Source of the DNA: Sphingobacterium faecium | Lineage (GTDB): Bacteria > Bacteroidota > Bacteroidia > Sphingobacteriales > Sphingobacteriaceae | DNA length: 64,000 bases | Assembly (NCBI RefSeq): GCF_003054045.1 | Contig: NZ_QBKH01000003.1 | Coordinates: forward strand, 62,001-126,000 | Reading direction: 5' to 3' | The notes under the pieces: generated by a model | Database searches by the model: none | The model's input: only the letters and a program-made list of their open reading frames with translations | Told to the model about the DNA's origin: nothing | Position numbers and translations under genes: made by a program | Shown: positions 1 through 7,697 of the stretch, in pieces | Numbering within the stretch: position 1 is the first letter of the stretch | How the letters are laid out: each line of letters opens with the position of its first letter

Positions 1-1
1 G

Positions 2-262
2 GTTATTGGTAAATCGAGTCCTGTAGATTATTTCAATAAGTACCCTGGAAGATTTACTGCACTTCATATAAAAGATCATCGTGAAATTGGTCAAAGTGGA
101 ATGGTCGGATTTGATGCGATCTTTAAAAATGCTAAAACTGCAGGTGTGAAACATATTTTTGTTGAACTTGAAGAAGTTACAGTTGATTTAGATAAAGGTT
201 TAAAAGAAAGTATTGATTATCTTTTAGCTGCTCCGTATGTTCAAACAAGTTATTCGAAGTAA
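2..262 (+). CDS. Sugar phosphate isomerase/epimerase family protein, C-terminal part
   Basis: Only the last 86 codons lie in the window; the start is off the left edge. The reading frame is open from base 2 to a TAA at 260-262. The segment FTALHIKDH followed by GFDAIFKNAKTAGVKHIFVE resembles the end of the AP-endonuclease/xylose-isomerase-like TIM-barrel family, where a conserved His in HxKD and a late Glu bind the metal. Bacteroidota carry many such secreted or cytosolic sugar isomerase-like proteins of mostly unknown substrate. The gene converges on the leftward gabD-like gene and shares a bidirectional terminator with it. Family assignment is fairly secure; substrate cannot be given. Confidence 0.7.
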   Translation, partial: VIGKSSPVDYFNKYPGRFTALHIKDHREIGQSGMVGFDAIFKNAKTAGVKHIFVELEEVTVDLDKGLKESIDYLLAAPYVQTSYSK

Positions 263-289
263 TTACTCGGATTAAGTATTAATATTTTC

Positions 290-326
290 AAAGAAAAGCA
301 CGGTTTATTAACTCGTGCTTTTCTTT
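290..326. terminator. Bidirectional terminator between the isomerase and gabD-like genes
   Basis: A perfect 13-bp inverted repeat (AAAGAAAAGCACG at 290-302, its complement at 314-326) has a GC core flanked by A/T runs on both sides, so it can end transcription in both directions. It sits between two convergent genes. Confidence 0.8.
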
Positions 327-349
327 TATGCGTGCTTTTTTTTGATTTA

Positions 350-1780
350 TTATTCGGCGAAGCAAAGATATTTTAGCTCCATATATTCATCTAAACCATG
401 TTTGGATCCCTCTCTGCCTACTCCTGATTCTTTTACCCCTCCAAAAGGGGCTGCAGCGTTTGAAATCAATCCCGTATTGATCCCGACCATTCCAGCTTCT
501 AATTGTTCAGAAACGCGAAAACAGCGGTTTACATTTTGTGAATAAAAGTAAGATGCCAAACCAAATGGAGTGTTATTAGCTAATTGAATAGCTTCTTCTT
601 CAGTAGTAAATTTAAACAAAGCACATACCGGTCCAAATGTCTCTTCTTGTGCTATAAGGGCATCATGGGAGAGGTCTGTCAATACAGTAGGTTCGAAGAA
701 AAGTCCTTTCATAGGTTTTCCTCCTGTTGTGATTTTCCCTCCCTGTTCAACCGCATCTTCAATATGATGTTTGACCTTTTCAAGCCCTTTAAGATTGATG
801 AGTGGACCAACTTCTACTCCTTTATCCAAGCCATTTCCTACTTTAAGTTTTTTTACTGCTGCAGTAAGTTTTTGAGCAAAGGTATCGTAGATGTTTTCTT
901 GGATATAAAAGCGATTGATTGATACACAGGTTTGTCCTGAATTTCGAAATTTACCCGCTATAGCTCCTTTTACGGCAGCCTCGATATCAGCATCTTCAAA
1001 TACAATAAATGGGGCATTGCCACCCAGTTCCATCGATACCTTTTTGATGTTAGAAGCAGCTTGCGTTATGAGTGTTTTTCCAACTTCTGTAGAACCGGTA
1101 AATGATAATTTTCTGATCATAGGATTGCTTGCCAGTTCTTTTCCAAATCCTGCGCTATCTTTACTGGTAACGACATTGAAAACACCTTTTGGTATACCTG
1201 CTTCTTCGGCTAATTTTGCTAGGGCAATTGCTGAAAATGGCGTTTGTGAAGCCGGTTTTAGAATAATGGTACAACCTGCCGCAAGTGCTGGAGCTACTTT
1301 CCGTGTAATCATGGCTAAAGGAAAATTCCAAGGGGTAATTGCTGCTACTACGCCAATACCTTGTTTGATCGTCATCAGTCTATTTCCATTTTGAGCAAAT
1401 GGTATAGTCTCTCCGTAAGCGCGCTTACCTTCTTCAGCAAACCATTCGACAAATGAATTACCATAATCTACTTCGGTCAACGATTCTTTTAACGGTTTGC
1501 CGCTTTCGAGGGTTATTATTTCAGCTAAATGAGCCTTATTTTGTAAAATGATTTCGTACCATTTTCGAATTAAGGAGCTGCGTTCTGCGGCTGATGTCTT
1601 ACGCCACAATATCCAGGCTGCTTCTGCTGCAGTTATTGCTTTTTTGCATGCAGAAATTTCAAGATCCGCAACTGAATCAATGACTTTTCCTGTGGAAGGA
1701 TTGATGACATCAAATGTCTTTTTATGGGAAATGAATTTTCCATTTATATATGCTTGATTAAGCAATAAGGGATTTTTCAT
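350..1780 (-). CDS. gabD: NAD(P)-dependent succinate-semialdehyde dehydrogenase-like aldehyde dehydrogenase
   Basis: This 476-residue protein has the complete aldehyde dehydrogenase fold: PWNFP near residue 150, the nucleotide-binding FTGS at about 227, the general base Glu in ELGG at about 251, and the catalytic Cys285 in NSGQTC. The family oxidises an aldehyde to a carboxylate with NAD(P)+; the overall resemblance, including the start AYINGKF and INPSTGKVI, is closest to succinate-semialdehyde dehydrogenase, which feeds GABA or 4-hydroxybutyrate carbon into the TCA cycle. It begins 13 bp after the DCC-protein gene, so the two are probably cotranscribed leftward. No GABA transaminase is adjacent, so the physiological substrate is inferred only. 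A related semialdehyde or glutarate semialdehyde substrate is possible. Confidence 0.82.
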   Translation of the reverse strand: MKNPLLLNQAYINGKFISHKKTFDVINPSTGKVIDSVADLEISACKKAITAAEAAWILWRKTSAAERSSLIRKWYEIILQNKAHLAEIITLESGKPLKESLTEVDYGNSFVEWFAEEGKRAYGETIPFAQNGNRLMTIKQGIGVVAAITPWNFPLAMITRKVAPALAAGCTIILKPASQTPFSAIALAKLAEEAGIPKGVFNVVTSKDSAGFGKELASNPMIRKLSFTGSTEVGKTLITQAASNIKKVSMELGGNAPFIVFEDADIEAAVKGAIAGKFRNSGQTCVSINRFYIQENIYDTFAQKLTAAVKKLKVGNGLDKGVEVGPLINLKGLEKVKHHIEDAVEQGGKITTGGKPMKGLFFEPTVLTDLSHDALIAQEETFGPVCALFKFTTEEEAIQLANNTPFGLASYFYSQNVNRCFRVSEQLEAGMVGINTGLISNAAAPFGGVKESGVGREGSKHGLDEYMELKYLCFAE

Positions 1781-1793
1781 AGTTTATGAATTT

Positions 1794-2195
1794 TTATGAA
1801 ATGAATTTTTTTCGATTTTGCGCAGAGGGTATTTCACAATGATCCTTTTTACCAAACCATCGATATCTGTTCTTTGCTATATAATCATAACAACAGTCTC
1901 GCCAGGATGTTGGTAGAAACTTGAAAATGGCGAGCAGTTTATAGGGATATCCTAAATCTTGGGCAATATAGAGTGCTGCAGTGCTTTTTATTAGAACCTG
2001 TTTATTTCTAATGTATACAATCGAATCTGTATTTGATGGAAGTTTATGAATGAAAGTTTGCCCAAGTGCTGATTGTAGTGACGCAAATTTAAACTGGTCC
2101 TTCTTATCTTTTTTAATGATAAAATTAACGGTACTATTGCAAAAATTGCAAATTCCATCAAATAAAATAAGCTGCTTTATATCTTCTTTTATCAT
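1794..2195 (-). CDS. DCC-family (DUF393) thiol-disulfide oxidoreductase-like protein
   Basis: The 133-residue product opens with LILFDGICNFC, the D-x-x-C-x-x-C signature (Cys16 and Cys19) that gives the DCC family its name, and later has WRDCCYDYIAKNRYRWFG, typical of the YuxK-like group. Members are small cytosolic proteins with a thioredoxin-like CxxC; the reaction is not established. There is no signal peptide. It lies 53 bp downstream of ribBA, separated from it by a terminator hairpin, and 13 bp upstream of the gabD-like gene. Confidence 0.8.
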   Translation of the reverse strand: MIKEDIKQLILFDGICNFCNSTVNFIIKKDKKDQFKFASLQSALGQTFIHKLPSNTDSIVYIRNKQVLIKSTAALYIAQDLGYPYKLLAIFKFLPTSWRDCCYDYIAKNRYRWFGKKDHCEIPSAQNRKKFIS

Positions 2196-2211
2196 TTTAC
2201 GTAATAAATAA

Positions 2212-2239
2212 AAAGGGAGAACTTACGAACTCCCTTTTA
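2212..2239 (-). terminator. Rho-independent terminator after ribBA
   Basis: AAAAGGGAG at 2212-2220 pairs with CTCCCTTTT at 2231-2239 around a 10-base loop. On the minus strand it is followed by a T-rich run, just after the ribBA stop codon. Confidence 0.75.
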
Positions 2240-2248
2240 CAAGTATGA

Positions 2249-3463
2249 TTAAAGATTCTTCATAATGGTATGACCCATTCGATCTCTTTTAGTTTTTAAA
2301 TATACCTCGTTAAAAGGATTAGATTTGATTTCGATCGCAACATTTTCAACGATCTCTAGTCCATAACCAACTAAACCAGCTCGTTTTGATGGGTTGTTGG
2401 ACATTAAACGCATTTTTGTCACGCCAAGATTACGTAATATTTGAGCTCCTACTCCGTAATCTCGTAGATCGGCTTTGAATCCGAGTTGAATATTTGCATC
2501 TACGGTATCGACTCCAGTTTCTTGAAGTTTGTAGGCTTGCAATTTATTAACTAGGCCTATACCACGACCTTCTTGGTTCATGTATACGATCACCCCTTTT
2601 CCTTCTTGTTGGATCATTTCCATGGCTTTGTGTAATTGGGGTCCACAATCACAACGGCAAGATCCAAAGATGTCACCGGTAAGGCAAGAGCTGTGTACAC
2701 GTACAAGAATGGGTTCATCTTCATTCCACTCCCCTTTATAAAGCGCAAGATGATGCTCGCCAGTATCTTTTTGTGTGTAAGCTTTTAATTTGAAATCGCC
2801 GAATGCTGTTGGCATATCCACTTTCACCTCTTCCACGATCAGTGAATCATGCTTTAAGCGGTATTCGATTAAATCTTCAATACTGACAATTTTTAAATCA
2901 AATCTTTTTGCTACTTCCATTAATTCTGGAAGTCGTGCCATTTCGCCGTCTTCTTTCAAGATTTCAACCAGTACACCAGCAGGTTCGAAGCCAGCAAGGC
3001 GTGCTAGGTCTACAGTAGCTTCTGTATGACCCGTGCGACGTAATACGCCACCATCTTTAGCTATTAATGGAAAAATATGTCCAGGACGTCCTAATTCGAC
3101 AGGATCAATATTGGGGTCAATAAGGGCTTTAATTGTTTTTGAGCGATCTGATGCAGAAATACCCGTAGTACAGCCATAACCTTGTAGATCGACAGAAACG
3201 GTGAAATTTGTTTCATATACAGCAGTATTCTTTCCGACCATGAGGTCTAACTGCAATTCCTCACAGCGCTCTCTTGTCAAAGGTGCACATACTAATCCTC
3301 TACCATGCGTAGCCATAAAATTAATTATTTCTGGTGTGGCATTTCTCGCTGCTGTGACAAAATCACCTTCATTTTCACGGTCTTCATCATCTACTACGAT
3401 GATTACTTTGCCCGCTTTTATATCTTCGATTGCTTCTTCAATCGTATTTAATTTGAAATCCAT
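2249..3463 (-). CDS. ribBA: Bifunctional 3,4-dihydroxy-2-butanone-4-phosphate synthase / GTP cyclohydrolase II
   Basis: The 404-residue protein fuses both entry enzymes of riboflavin synthesis. The N-terminal half (about 1-200) is DHBP synthase, with the acidic metal/substrate loop [11 protein letters not shown] at 25-35 and the RTGHTEA segment near 143. The C-terminal half is GTP cyclohydrolase II, with zinc-ligand cysteines at 260, 271 and 273 in SSCLTGD and CRCDCG, the catalytic segment QEGRGIGL near 297, and NNPSKRAGL near 356. Both halves look intact. A -7 element TAACTTTG lies about 22 bp upstream of the start, so the leader is too short for an FMN riboswitch. Other rib genes are not nearby. 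Confidence 0.97.
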   Translation of the reverse strand: MDFKLNTIEEAIEDIKAGKVIIVVDDEDRENEGDFVTAARNATPEIINFMATHGRGLVCAPLTRERCEELQLDLMVGKNTAVYETNFTVSVDLQGYGCTTGISASDRSKTIKALIDPNIDPVELGRPGHIFPLIAKDGGVLRRTGHTEATVDLARLAGFEPAGVLVEILKEDGEMARLPELMEVAKRFDLKIVSIEDLIEYRLKHDSLIVEEVKVDMPTAFGDFKLKAYTQKDTGEHHLALYKGEWNEDEPILVRVHSSCLTGDIFGSCRCDCGPQLHKAMEMIQQEGKGVIVYMNQEGRGIGLVNKLQAYKLQETGVDTVDANIQLGFKADLRDYGVGAQILRNLGVTKMRLMSNNPSKRAGLVGYGLEIVENVAIEIKSNPFNEVYLKTKRDRMGHTIMKNL

Positions 3464-3485
3464 CGATATCTTAAATGTATATATA

Positions 3486-3493
3486 CAAAGTTA
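3486..3493 (-). promoter_or_regulatory. -7 promoter element of ribBA
   Basis: TAACTTTG on the minus strand matches the Bacteroidota TAnnTTTG consensus, 22 bp before the ribBA ATG. No clear -33 TTG at the usual distance. Confidence 0.5.
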
Positions 3494-3540
3494 ATATAGA
3501 ATTCTATTTTATTTATAATGTATAAGTCAAAATGAGCTTA

Positions 3541-5016
3541 TTATTGCGCTTTTGCCTTTTTTTTGCCAATCTTACTTTTGATCCAATTCAAGCCAGCTTC
3601 AGCTTTTATCTTATACTGGTCGATATCAAATAGAGCCGAATCTGTTGTGGATTTGTAAGTTAGGAATCCAGCCAAGGGGGATAATACAATAATTGCCATC
3701 CACATTCCAAGAATAGGAGAGATTGCTCCATCTTTTGCAGATTTTTCTGCCACCGTAGAGATGATATGATAAATTAAAAAGAATATGATAGCCATGATGA
3801 CGGGTAGTCCCAATCCTCCTTTTCGGATAATCGCACCTAAAGGTGCACCTATGGCAAATAATAATAAACACGACACAGCTAGCGTGAATTTTCTATGAAA
3901 CTCAATCCGATAACGTATATCTTTTCCATTCAGGTCTTTATAGTCTGGCAATTTATTATTCAGATCGTCCTTCATGTAGTTTAATTGACTCAATGCATTA
4001 CCTGTAATTTGTGCACGCTGTTCCACCGGGATCACATCTTGTAATAAATCGTTGAAGGGCTTGATTTTGGCAGGTTTAAACTTTTCATCCCCTTGTTTAT
4101 TATTGAAATAGGGTGAATATAGATTAAAACGATGATCCATGGTATTAGATAACAGGTGTTTGACACTATCCAATTTCATTTTATTGGAGTCTGTGTACAC
4201 TTTTAGTTGCTTTAAATTTAACATAGCATGATGGCTCTTGAACAGATTTTCATCAGTTCGTTGCATCTTATTCCATTCCATATCAAATTTTTGCTCTGTT
4301 TCTTTGAATTTAAATCGGGTGAACTGTTGACGGGGGTCATAACTTTTTGAGCTTTTAACACGTGCGTCTTCATAACGGATACCATCTTTAAGTTTTAAGA
4401 TCATATAGCTATTGTCAGGAGAATTGTAGATAAATCCTTCTTTAGCGATTAACACCGTATTTCCAGCATTTCCACCTTGATTGTCATAAATCATTAAATC
4501 ATACAGAATGGTTCCATTTTCATTTTTACCTTTAGCACGGATGGAATAACCTGGGATTGTGTTATTGAAAATACCGGGTTTAATTAGAAAGTCTGCTTTT
4601 TTATTTCGCACATCATACAGCAATGAACCCATTTTCAAATTGACAATAGGTAGTATATAATCTGAAAATAGGAAGGAGCTTAAGCTAAAAAAGCCAACTA
4701 AGATAAATAAGGGAGTCATGGCTTTTCTGAGCGATACGCCTGCAGCTTTAATGGCTACAAGCTCATAGCTTTCTCCTAAATTGCCAAATGTCATGATAGA
4801 TGACAAGAGCATAGAAAGGGGCATAGCCATAGAAATCTGAACCGCACATTGATAGCCGATTAGTTTCAGTATGACATACCATTCAAAGCCTTTTCCTATT
4901 AAATCATCGATATATTTAAATAAGAAAAGCATTAAAAGCACAAACATCACAATACAAAAAGTGACGAAAAATGGCTTTATAAAGGATTTAAGAATAAGTA
5001 AATAAATCTTTTTCAT
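3541..5016 (-). CDS. LptF/LptG-family permease (YjgP/YjgQ), lipopolysaccharide export
   Basis: This 491-residue membrane protein has the LptF/G layout: about three transmembrane helices at the N terminus (within residues 10-115), a large soluble domain, and about three C-terminal helices (about 375-465). The segment FGNLGESYELVAIKAAGVSLRKA near residue 75 is the family's conserved cytoplasmic coupling region. LptF and LptG pair with the LptB ATPase to extract lipopolysaccharide from the inner membrane. Only one permease gene is present here, so its partner must lie elsewhere or it may act as a homodimer. The soluble domain is longer than in LptF of Escherichia coli. A TATCTTTG promoter element lies upstream, and the gene ends 77 bp before ribBA. 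Confidence 0.88.
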   Translation of the reverse strand: MKKIYLLILKSFIKPFFVTFCIVMFVLLMLFLFKYIDDLIGKGFEWYVILKLIGYQCAVQISMAMPLSMLLSSIMTFGNLGESYELVAIKAAGVSLRKAMTPLFILVGFFSLSSFLFSDYILPIVNLKMGSLLYDVRNKKADFLIKPGIFNNTIPGYSIRAKGKNENGTILYDLMIYDNQGGNAGNTVLIAKEGFIYNSPDNSYMILKLKDGIRYEDARVKSSKSYDPRQQFTRFKFKETEQKFDMEWNKMQRTDENLFKSHHAMLNLKQLKVYTDSNKMKLDSVKHLLSNTMDHRFNLYSPYFNNKQGDEKFKPAKIKPFNDLLQDVIPVEQRAQITGNALSQLNYMKDDLNNKLPDYKDLNGKDIRYRIEFHRKFTLAVSCLLLFAIGAPLGAIIRKGGLGLPVIMAIIFFLIYHIISTVAEKSAKDGAISPILGMWMAIIVLSPLAGFLTYKSTTDSALFDIDQYKIKAEAGLNWIKSKIGKKKAKAQ

Positions 5017-5093
5017 CCGATCACAAGTTCCTTTCTAAAGCTTATTTTGTTTGAAGCTTTAGAGGTCTATTTTAAAAAGACCTAATTTAGATG

Positions 5094-5101
5094 CAAAGAT
5101 A
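5094..5101 (-). promoter_or_regulatory. -7 promoter element of the lptF/G-type gene
   Basis: TATCTTTG on the minus strand matches TAnnTTTG, about 78 bp upstream of the permease start and just past the stop of the START-like gene. Confidence 0.45.
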
Positions 5102-5108
5102 TACTTTT

Positions 5109-5486
5109 TTATCCTCCAATTACACTTTGGAGATATTCAATTGAATTATTCCAAATCATTTTACGGTTTTCAACATCATCTTCTTTTGCGAAATCTGTTA
5201 TTCGCAATGCAACATCATTTGTGAGTTCGTCTTGGTCGATTTCCAATTCGAAGTAATAAGGCTCATCATCAAGCCATTTATAGCGTATTAGCTTATTTTC
5301 TTTAATATTTACGATTTTAGCTTTATGGCCTTCATCATCCCAGACAAATTCATAAACAGATTCGCGATAATTAACATCATCAGCAAGCCATTGTGATAGG
5401 GCATTAGGTTCTTGTAAAAATGGGAACAGAATTCTAGGTGATGAATTTACAATATATTCTAAGTTTAATTTTATTTTTTCTGCCAT
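5109..5486 (-). CDS. START-like domain protein (small SRPBCC fold)
   Basis: This 125-residue protein has the profile of the START-like/AHSA1 superfamily: an opening beta-strand with KIKLNLEYIVNSSPRILFPFL, a WLADDVNYRE loop, several amphipathic strands and a C-terminal helix. These are helix-grip folds that bind hydrophobic ligands; the Bacteroidota version is widely conserved but has no known function. It has no signal peptide and is strongly acidic. It lies upstream of the lptF/G-type gene, in the same direction but with a separate promoter element between them. Confidence 0.7.
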   Translation of the reverse strand: MAEKIKLNLEYIVNSSPRILFPFLQEPNALSQWLADDVNYRESVYEFVWDDEGHKAKIVNIKENKLIRYKWLDDEPYYFELEIDQDELTNDVALRITDFAKEDDVENRKMIWNNSIEYLQSVIGG

Positions 5487-5525
5487 ATTGCATGAATATT
5501 TATTTTTTATTTATTAAAAAAAATC

Positions 5526-5533
5526 TATATTTG
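5526..5533 (+). promoter_or_regulatory. -7 promoter element of first tRNA-Met
   Basis: TATATTTG, a perfect TAnnTTTG match, ends 14 bp before the first base of the tRNA. The second tRNA copy has the same element at the same distance. Confidence 0.65.
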
Positions 5534-5546
5534 CATTCCCAAAAAC

Positions 5547-5620
5547 GGCGGGGTAGCTCAGATGGTTAGAGCGCAGGATTCATAACCCTGAGGTCGGCAG
5601 TTCGATCCTGCTCCCCGCTA
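5547..5620 (+). tRNA. tRNA-Met (anticodon CAT), copy 1
   Basis: The 74-nt sequence folds as a tRNA: acceptor stem GGCGGGG/CCCCGCT, D arm GCTC...GAGC, anticodon loop TTCATAA with CAT, T arm GGCAG-TTCGATC-CTGCT, discriminator A and no encoded CCA. The first base pair is G-U and the last anticodon-stem pair is an A-C mismatch. It lacks the CG-rich GGG/CCC anticodon stem of initiator tRNA, so it is read as elongator Met; a tRNA-Ile2 with lysidine-modified CAT cannot be excluded by eye. Confidence 0.93.
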
Positions 5621-5930
5621 CTAAACTCAAAAGCCCCTCTTTATTAATTGCGTATGGGGTATACTTTTATAGTATTATATGTAATAATACATATTTATTT
5701 TGTCTTTGCAATTATTTTATAAAAAAGTTTTGGATTAAAAAAAATAAAAAATATGGACCATTTGGCCTGTACATTTTTTATGTGCCCACTTTTAATTTTT
5801 TACTATTACTATTTGTTTCATTATAAAGGAATTGCGTTTTTTTTGTACATTAAGGCGTTAAAACAATGAAAAAAAATAAAAAAAAGCTTTTTATTTGATG
5901 GGTAATTGCTATATTTGCATACCGAAAAAC
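5621..5930. other. Spacer between the two tRNA-Met copies
   Basis: About 310 bp of very AT-rich sequence. Apart from the promoter element of the second tRNA near its right end I see no gene. A weak GCCCC/GGGG hairpin just after copy 1 (about 5634-5658) may terminate its transcript. Confidence 0.5.
5910..5917 (+). promoter_or_regulatory. -7 promoter element of second tRNA-Met
   Basis: TATATTTG, 14 bp before the tRNA, identical in sequence and spacing to the element of copy 1. Confidence 0.65.
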
Positions 5931-6004
5931 GGCGGGGTAGCTCAGATGGTTAGAGCGCAGGATTCATAACCCTGAGGTCGGCAGTTCGATCCTGCTCCCC
6001 GCTA
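5931..6004 (+). tRNA. tRNA-Met (anticodon CAT), copy 2
   Basis: Base-for-base identical to the copy at 5547-5620, with its own promoter element and its own downstream terminator, so the two are separate transcription units produced by duplication. Confidence 0.93.
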
Positions 6005-6006
6005 CT

Positions 6007-6036
6007 AAAAGCTTCAAGTTTACTTGAAGCTTTTTT
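6007..6036 (+). terminator. Terminator after second tRNA-Met
   Basis: AAAAGCTTCAAG (6007-6018) pairs with CTTGAAGCTTTT (6023-6034) around a TTTA loop and is followed by more T residues. Confidence 0.8.
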
Positions 6037-6276
6037 GTTTTTGTCTCTTTTTCCCTTTTTATATAATTCTAAGTCACTGTACAATGAGGGGATTCTATCT
6101 TAGATTCAATACGTTTATGGATGAAGGATGGAGAATAAGCCAGCGCGGTACGGTGGCACTCTCTTTTGTCTTCACGAGAGCCTTTTTATGGAGATCTAAC
6201 AACTTAGGATGATCGAGTGGTAAGATGCAGTATACTGCTACTTAGTCTTCATGATGGGGAGTAGCGGTATGGTTAT

Positions 6277-6690
6277 TTATAATTGTGATTCGACGTATTT
6301 TTTAAAACTATTAAGAATAGCTTGCCAACCTTTATGTTGCTGCTCTTCTGTATGTGTGGTCTCACTATCAAAACTTTGAACGATCGTAACTACATTTTTA
6401 TTTTCGAAAAAAGTTGTGCTTACTCTTCGGTTATCTTCGAGACTGTATGAAATATGTCTTAAAGGCCTTACTTCATCGTATTGCCCTCCTAAATCAAAAC
6501 TAGAGCTTTTATCTTTTGCAGTCATATGAAAACTAAACCTGCCTCCATTACGAAGATCATTGGTTGCTGATGTAGTTTCCCAATCATCGCTCGCCGTGTT
6601 CCAACGCATAATATGTTCAGGCAGCGTGAAGAGTTTCCAAACAAATTCTAAAGGAGCATTGATATCGGCACTGACAGTTATTGTTGACAT
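6277..6690 (-). CDS. SRPBCC (AHSA1-type) domain protein
   Basis: This 137-residue cytosolic protein is a typical Activator-of-Hsp90-ATPase-1-like (AHSA1) SRPBCC protein: it opens with ITVSADINAPLEFVWKLFT and EHIMRWN, has the central GGRFSFHM strand and the PLRHISYSL turn, and ends in HKGWQAILNSFKKYVE, the family's C-terminal helix. Members form a hydrophobic cavity; most bacterial ones have unknown ligands. It is a stand-alone leftward gene and one of three SRPBCC-type proteins in the first 13 kb; the three are not close copies of each other. Confidence 0.85.
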   Translation of the reverse strand: MSTITVSADINAPLEFVWKLFTLPEHIMRWNTASDDWETTSATNDLRNGGRFSFHMTAKDKSSSFDLGGQYDEVRPLRHISYSLEDNRRVSTTFFENKNVVTIVQSFDSETTHTEEQQHKGWQAILNSFKKYVESQL

Positions 6691-6736
6691 AATTTTTTAT
6701 TTATAAATTGTAAACTTCTTTAAATATAACGTTTTT

Positions 6737-7684
6737 TTAATCTTCGTCATATAGCATCTCAACATCTATGGTTGTTTCTTTAATATTGAGGATACCTTTT
6801 TCATCGATTATTTTTATTAATCTCCCTGAAAAAAAATCTGCTGGAATTCCATATGGGAGATGATAGCTGAAATAGTTTGTGAATATGATGGTAGGTTGTA
6901 TTTTATTTATTTCTTCTTTCACAATTTCATCTTCATCATCGTATAGGGATTTGACCATTTCTATATAAGAGTTTTGATCAGCGTAATAGTTATTATAAAA
7001 ACTAACAAATTTTTCATCGATGTAATCGTTGTAAAACTCGGATTTACTAACTAAAAGATGATTTGATAACGGGTTTGGTAATTCAACTTCTGAATAAATA
7101 GTATCTTTAGTGTCGTATACGCCGCCATATAAACTGCACAATAATGGTATTTCAGGCAGGATAAAGTTTTCGACTCCAGATTTGGACTCGAACATTTTAG
7201 TATACTTTTCTAAAATTAACTCATTGTCCTGTTGATTTGGACTATTCTTCAAAAAACTTTTAAAATATTTAATAGAAAATTCACTGATTACTTTATGATT
7301 TTCTATTTCTAAAAACCGACCTAATGTATCCGTTTTGAAGATAATTTGAGCACTATTTAAGGCCATTGCATCCAAGAGTAAATCTTCTGGAATATCTTTT
7401 TTTTCTGGATTTAAATTTTCAATAATTTTCCATTCTATGCGATATCCATCTTCTAAAGAGTCTAAGACAATAAATTGTGCAATATAGGCGCGCTCTTCAT
7501 GTTTTACAAGTTTGTGATCAACGCTATCCGTATTTTTTTTAGTGACTTTAAATTTGAAAGTATCTCCTTGATCCCAATAAGCAATAATGGGTACATGCCG
7601 TACAGTGTCTTGCAAGTTAACTTGTGCTTGCGAGGTTTGGAAAAATAATGTTATTAAAAATATAGACGTGAGTATTGTTTTCAT
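6737..7684 (-). CDS. Secreted protein of unknown function, partner of the ABC exporter genes
   Basis: I do not recognise the family. The product (315 residues from this start) has a signal peptide with hydrophobic core ILTSIFLITLFF ending in SQAQ, and a mature part rich in Asp, Glu and Tyr with no clear domain. The start at 7684 is preferred over one 27 bases further upstream because it directly opens the signal peptide and has AAGGAAA at the right distance; the longer form would overlap the permease gene and begin with TTG. It follows the permease and ATPase genes and is probably translated from the same message, suggesting a role linked to the exporter, but that is inference. Confidence 0.7.
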   Translation of the reverse strand: MKTILTSIFLITLFFQTSQAQVNLQDTVRHVPIIAYWDQGDTFKFKVTKKNTDSVDHKLVKHEERAYIAQFIVLDSLEDGYRIEWKIIENLNPEKKDIPEDLLLDAMALNSAQIIFKTDTLGRFLEIENHKVISEFSIKYFKSFLKNSPNQQDNELILEKYTKMFESKSGVENFILPEIPLLCSLYGGVYDTKDTIYSEVELPNPLSNHLLVSKSEFYNDYIDEKFVSFYNNYYADQNSYIEMVKSLYDDEDEIVKEEINKIQPTIIFTNYFSYHLPYGIPADFFSGRLIKIIDEKGILNIKETTIDVEMLYDED

Positions 7685-7697
7685 TATTATTTCCTTT

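Noticed and set aside
2249..3540. FMN riboswitch upstream of ribBA
   Set aside because: Only about 77 bp separate ribBA from lptF/G and the promoter element is 22 bp from the ATG; no conserved FMN element.
6024..6212. 62-residue frame after the tRNA
   Set aside because: It starts in the tRNA terminator and shows no coding features.
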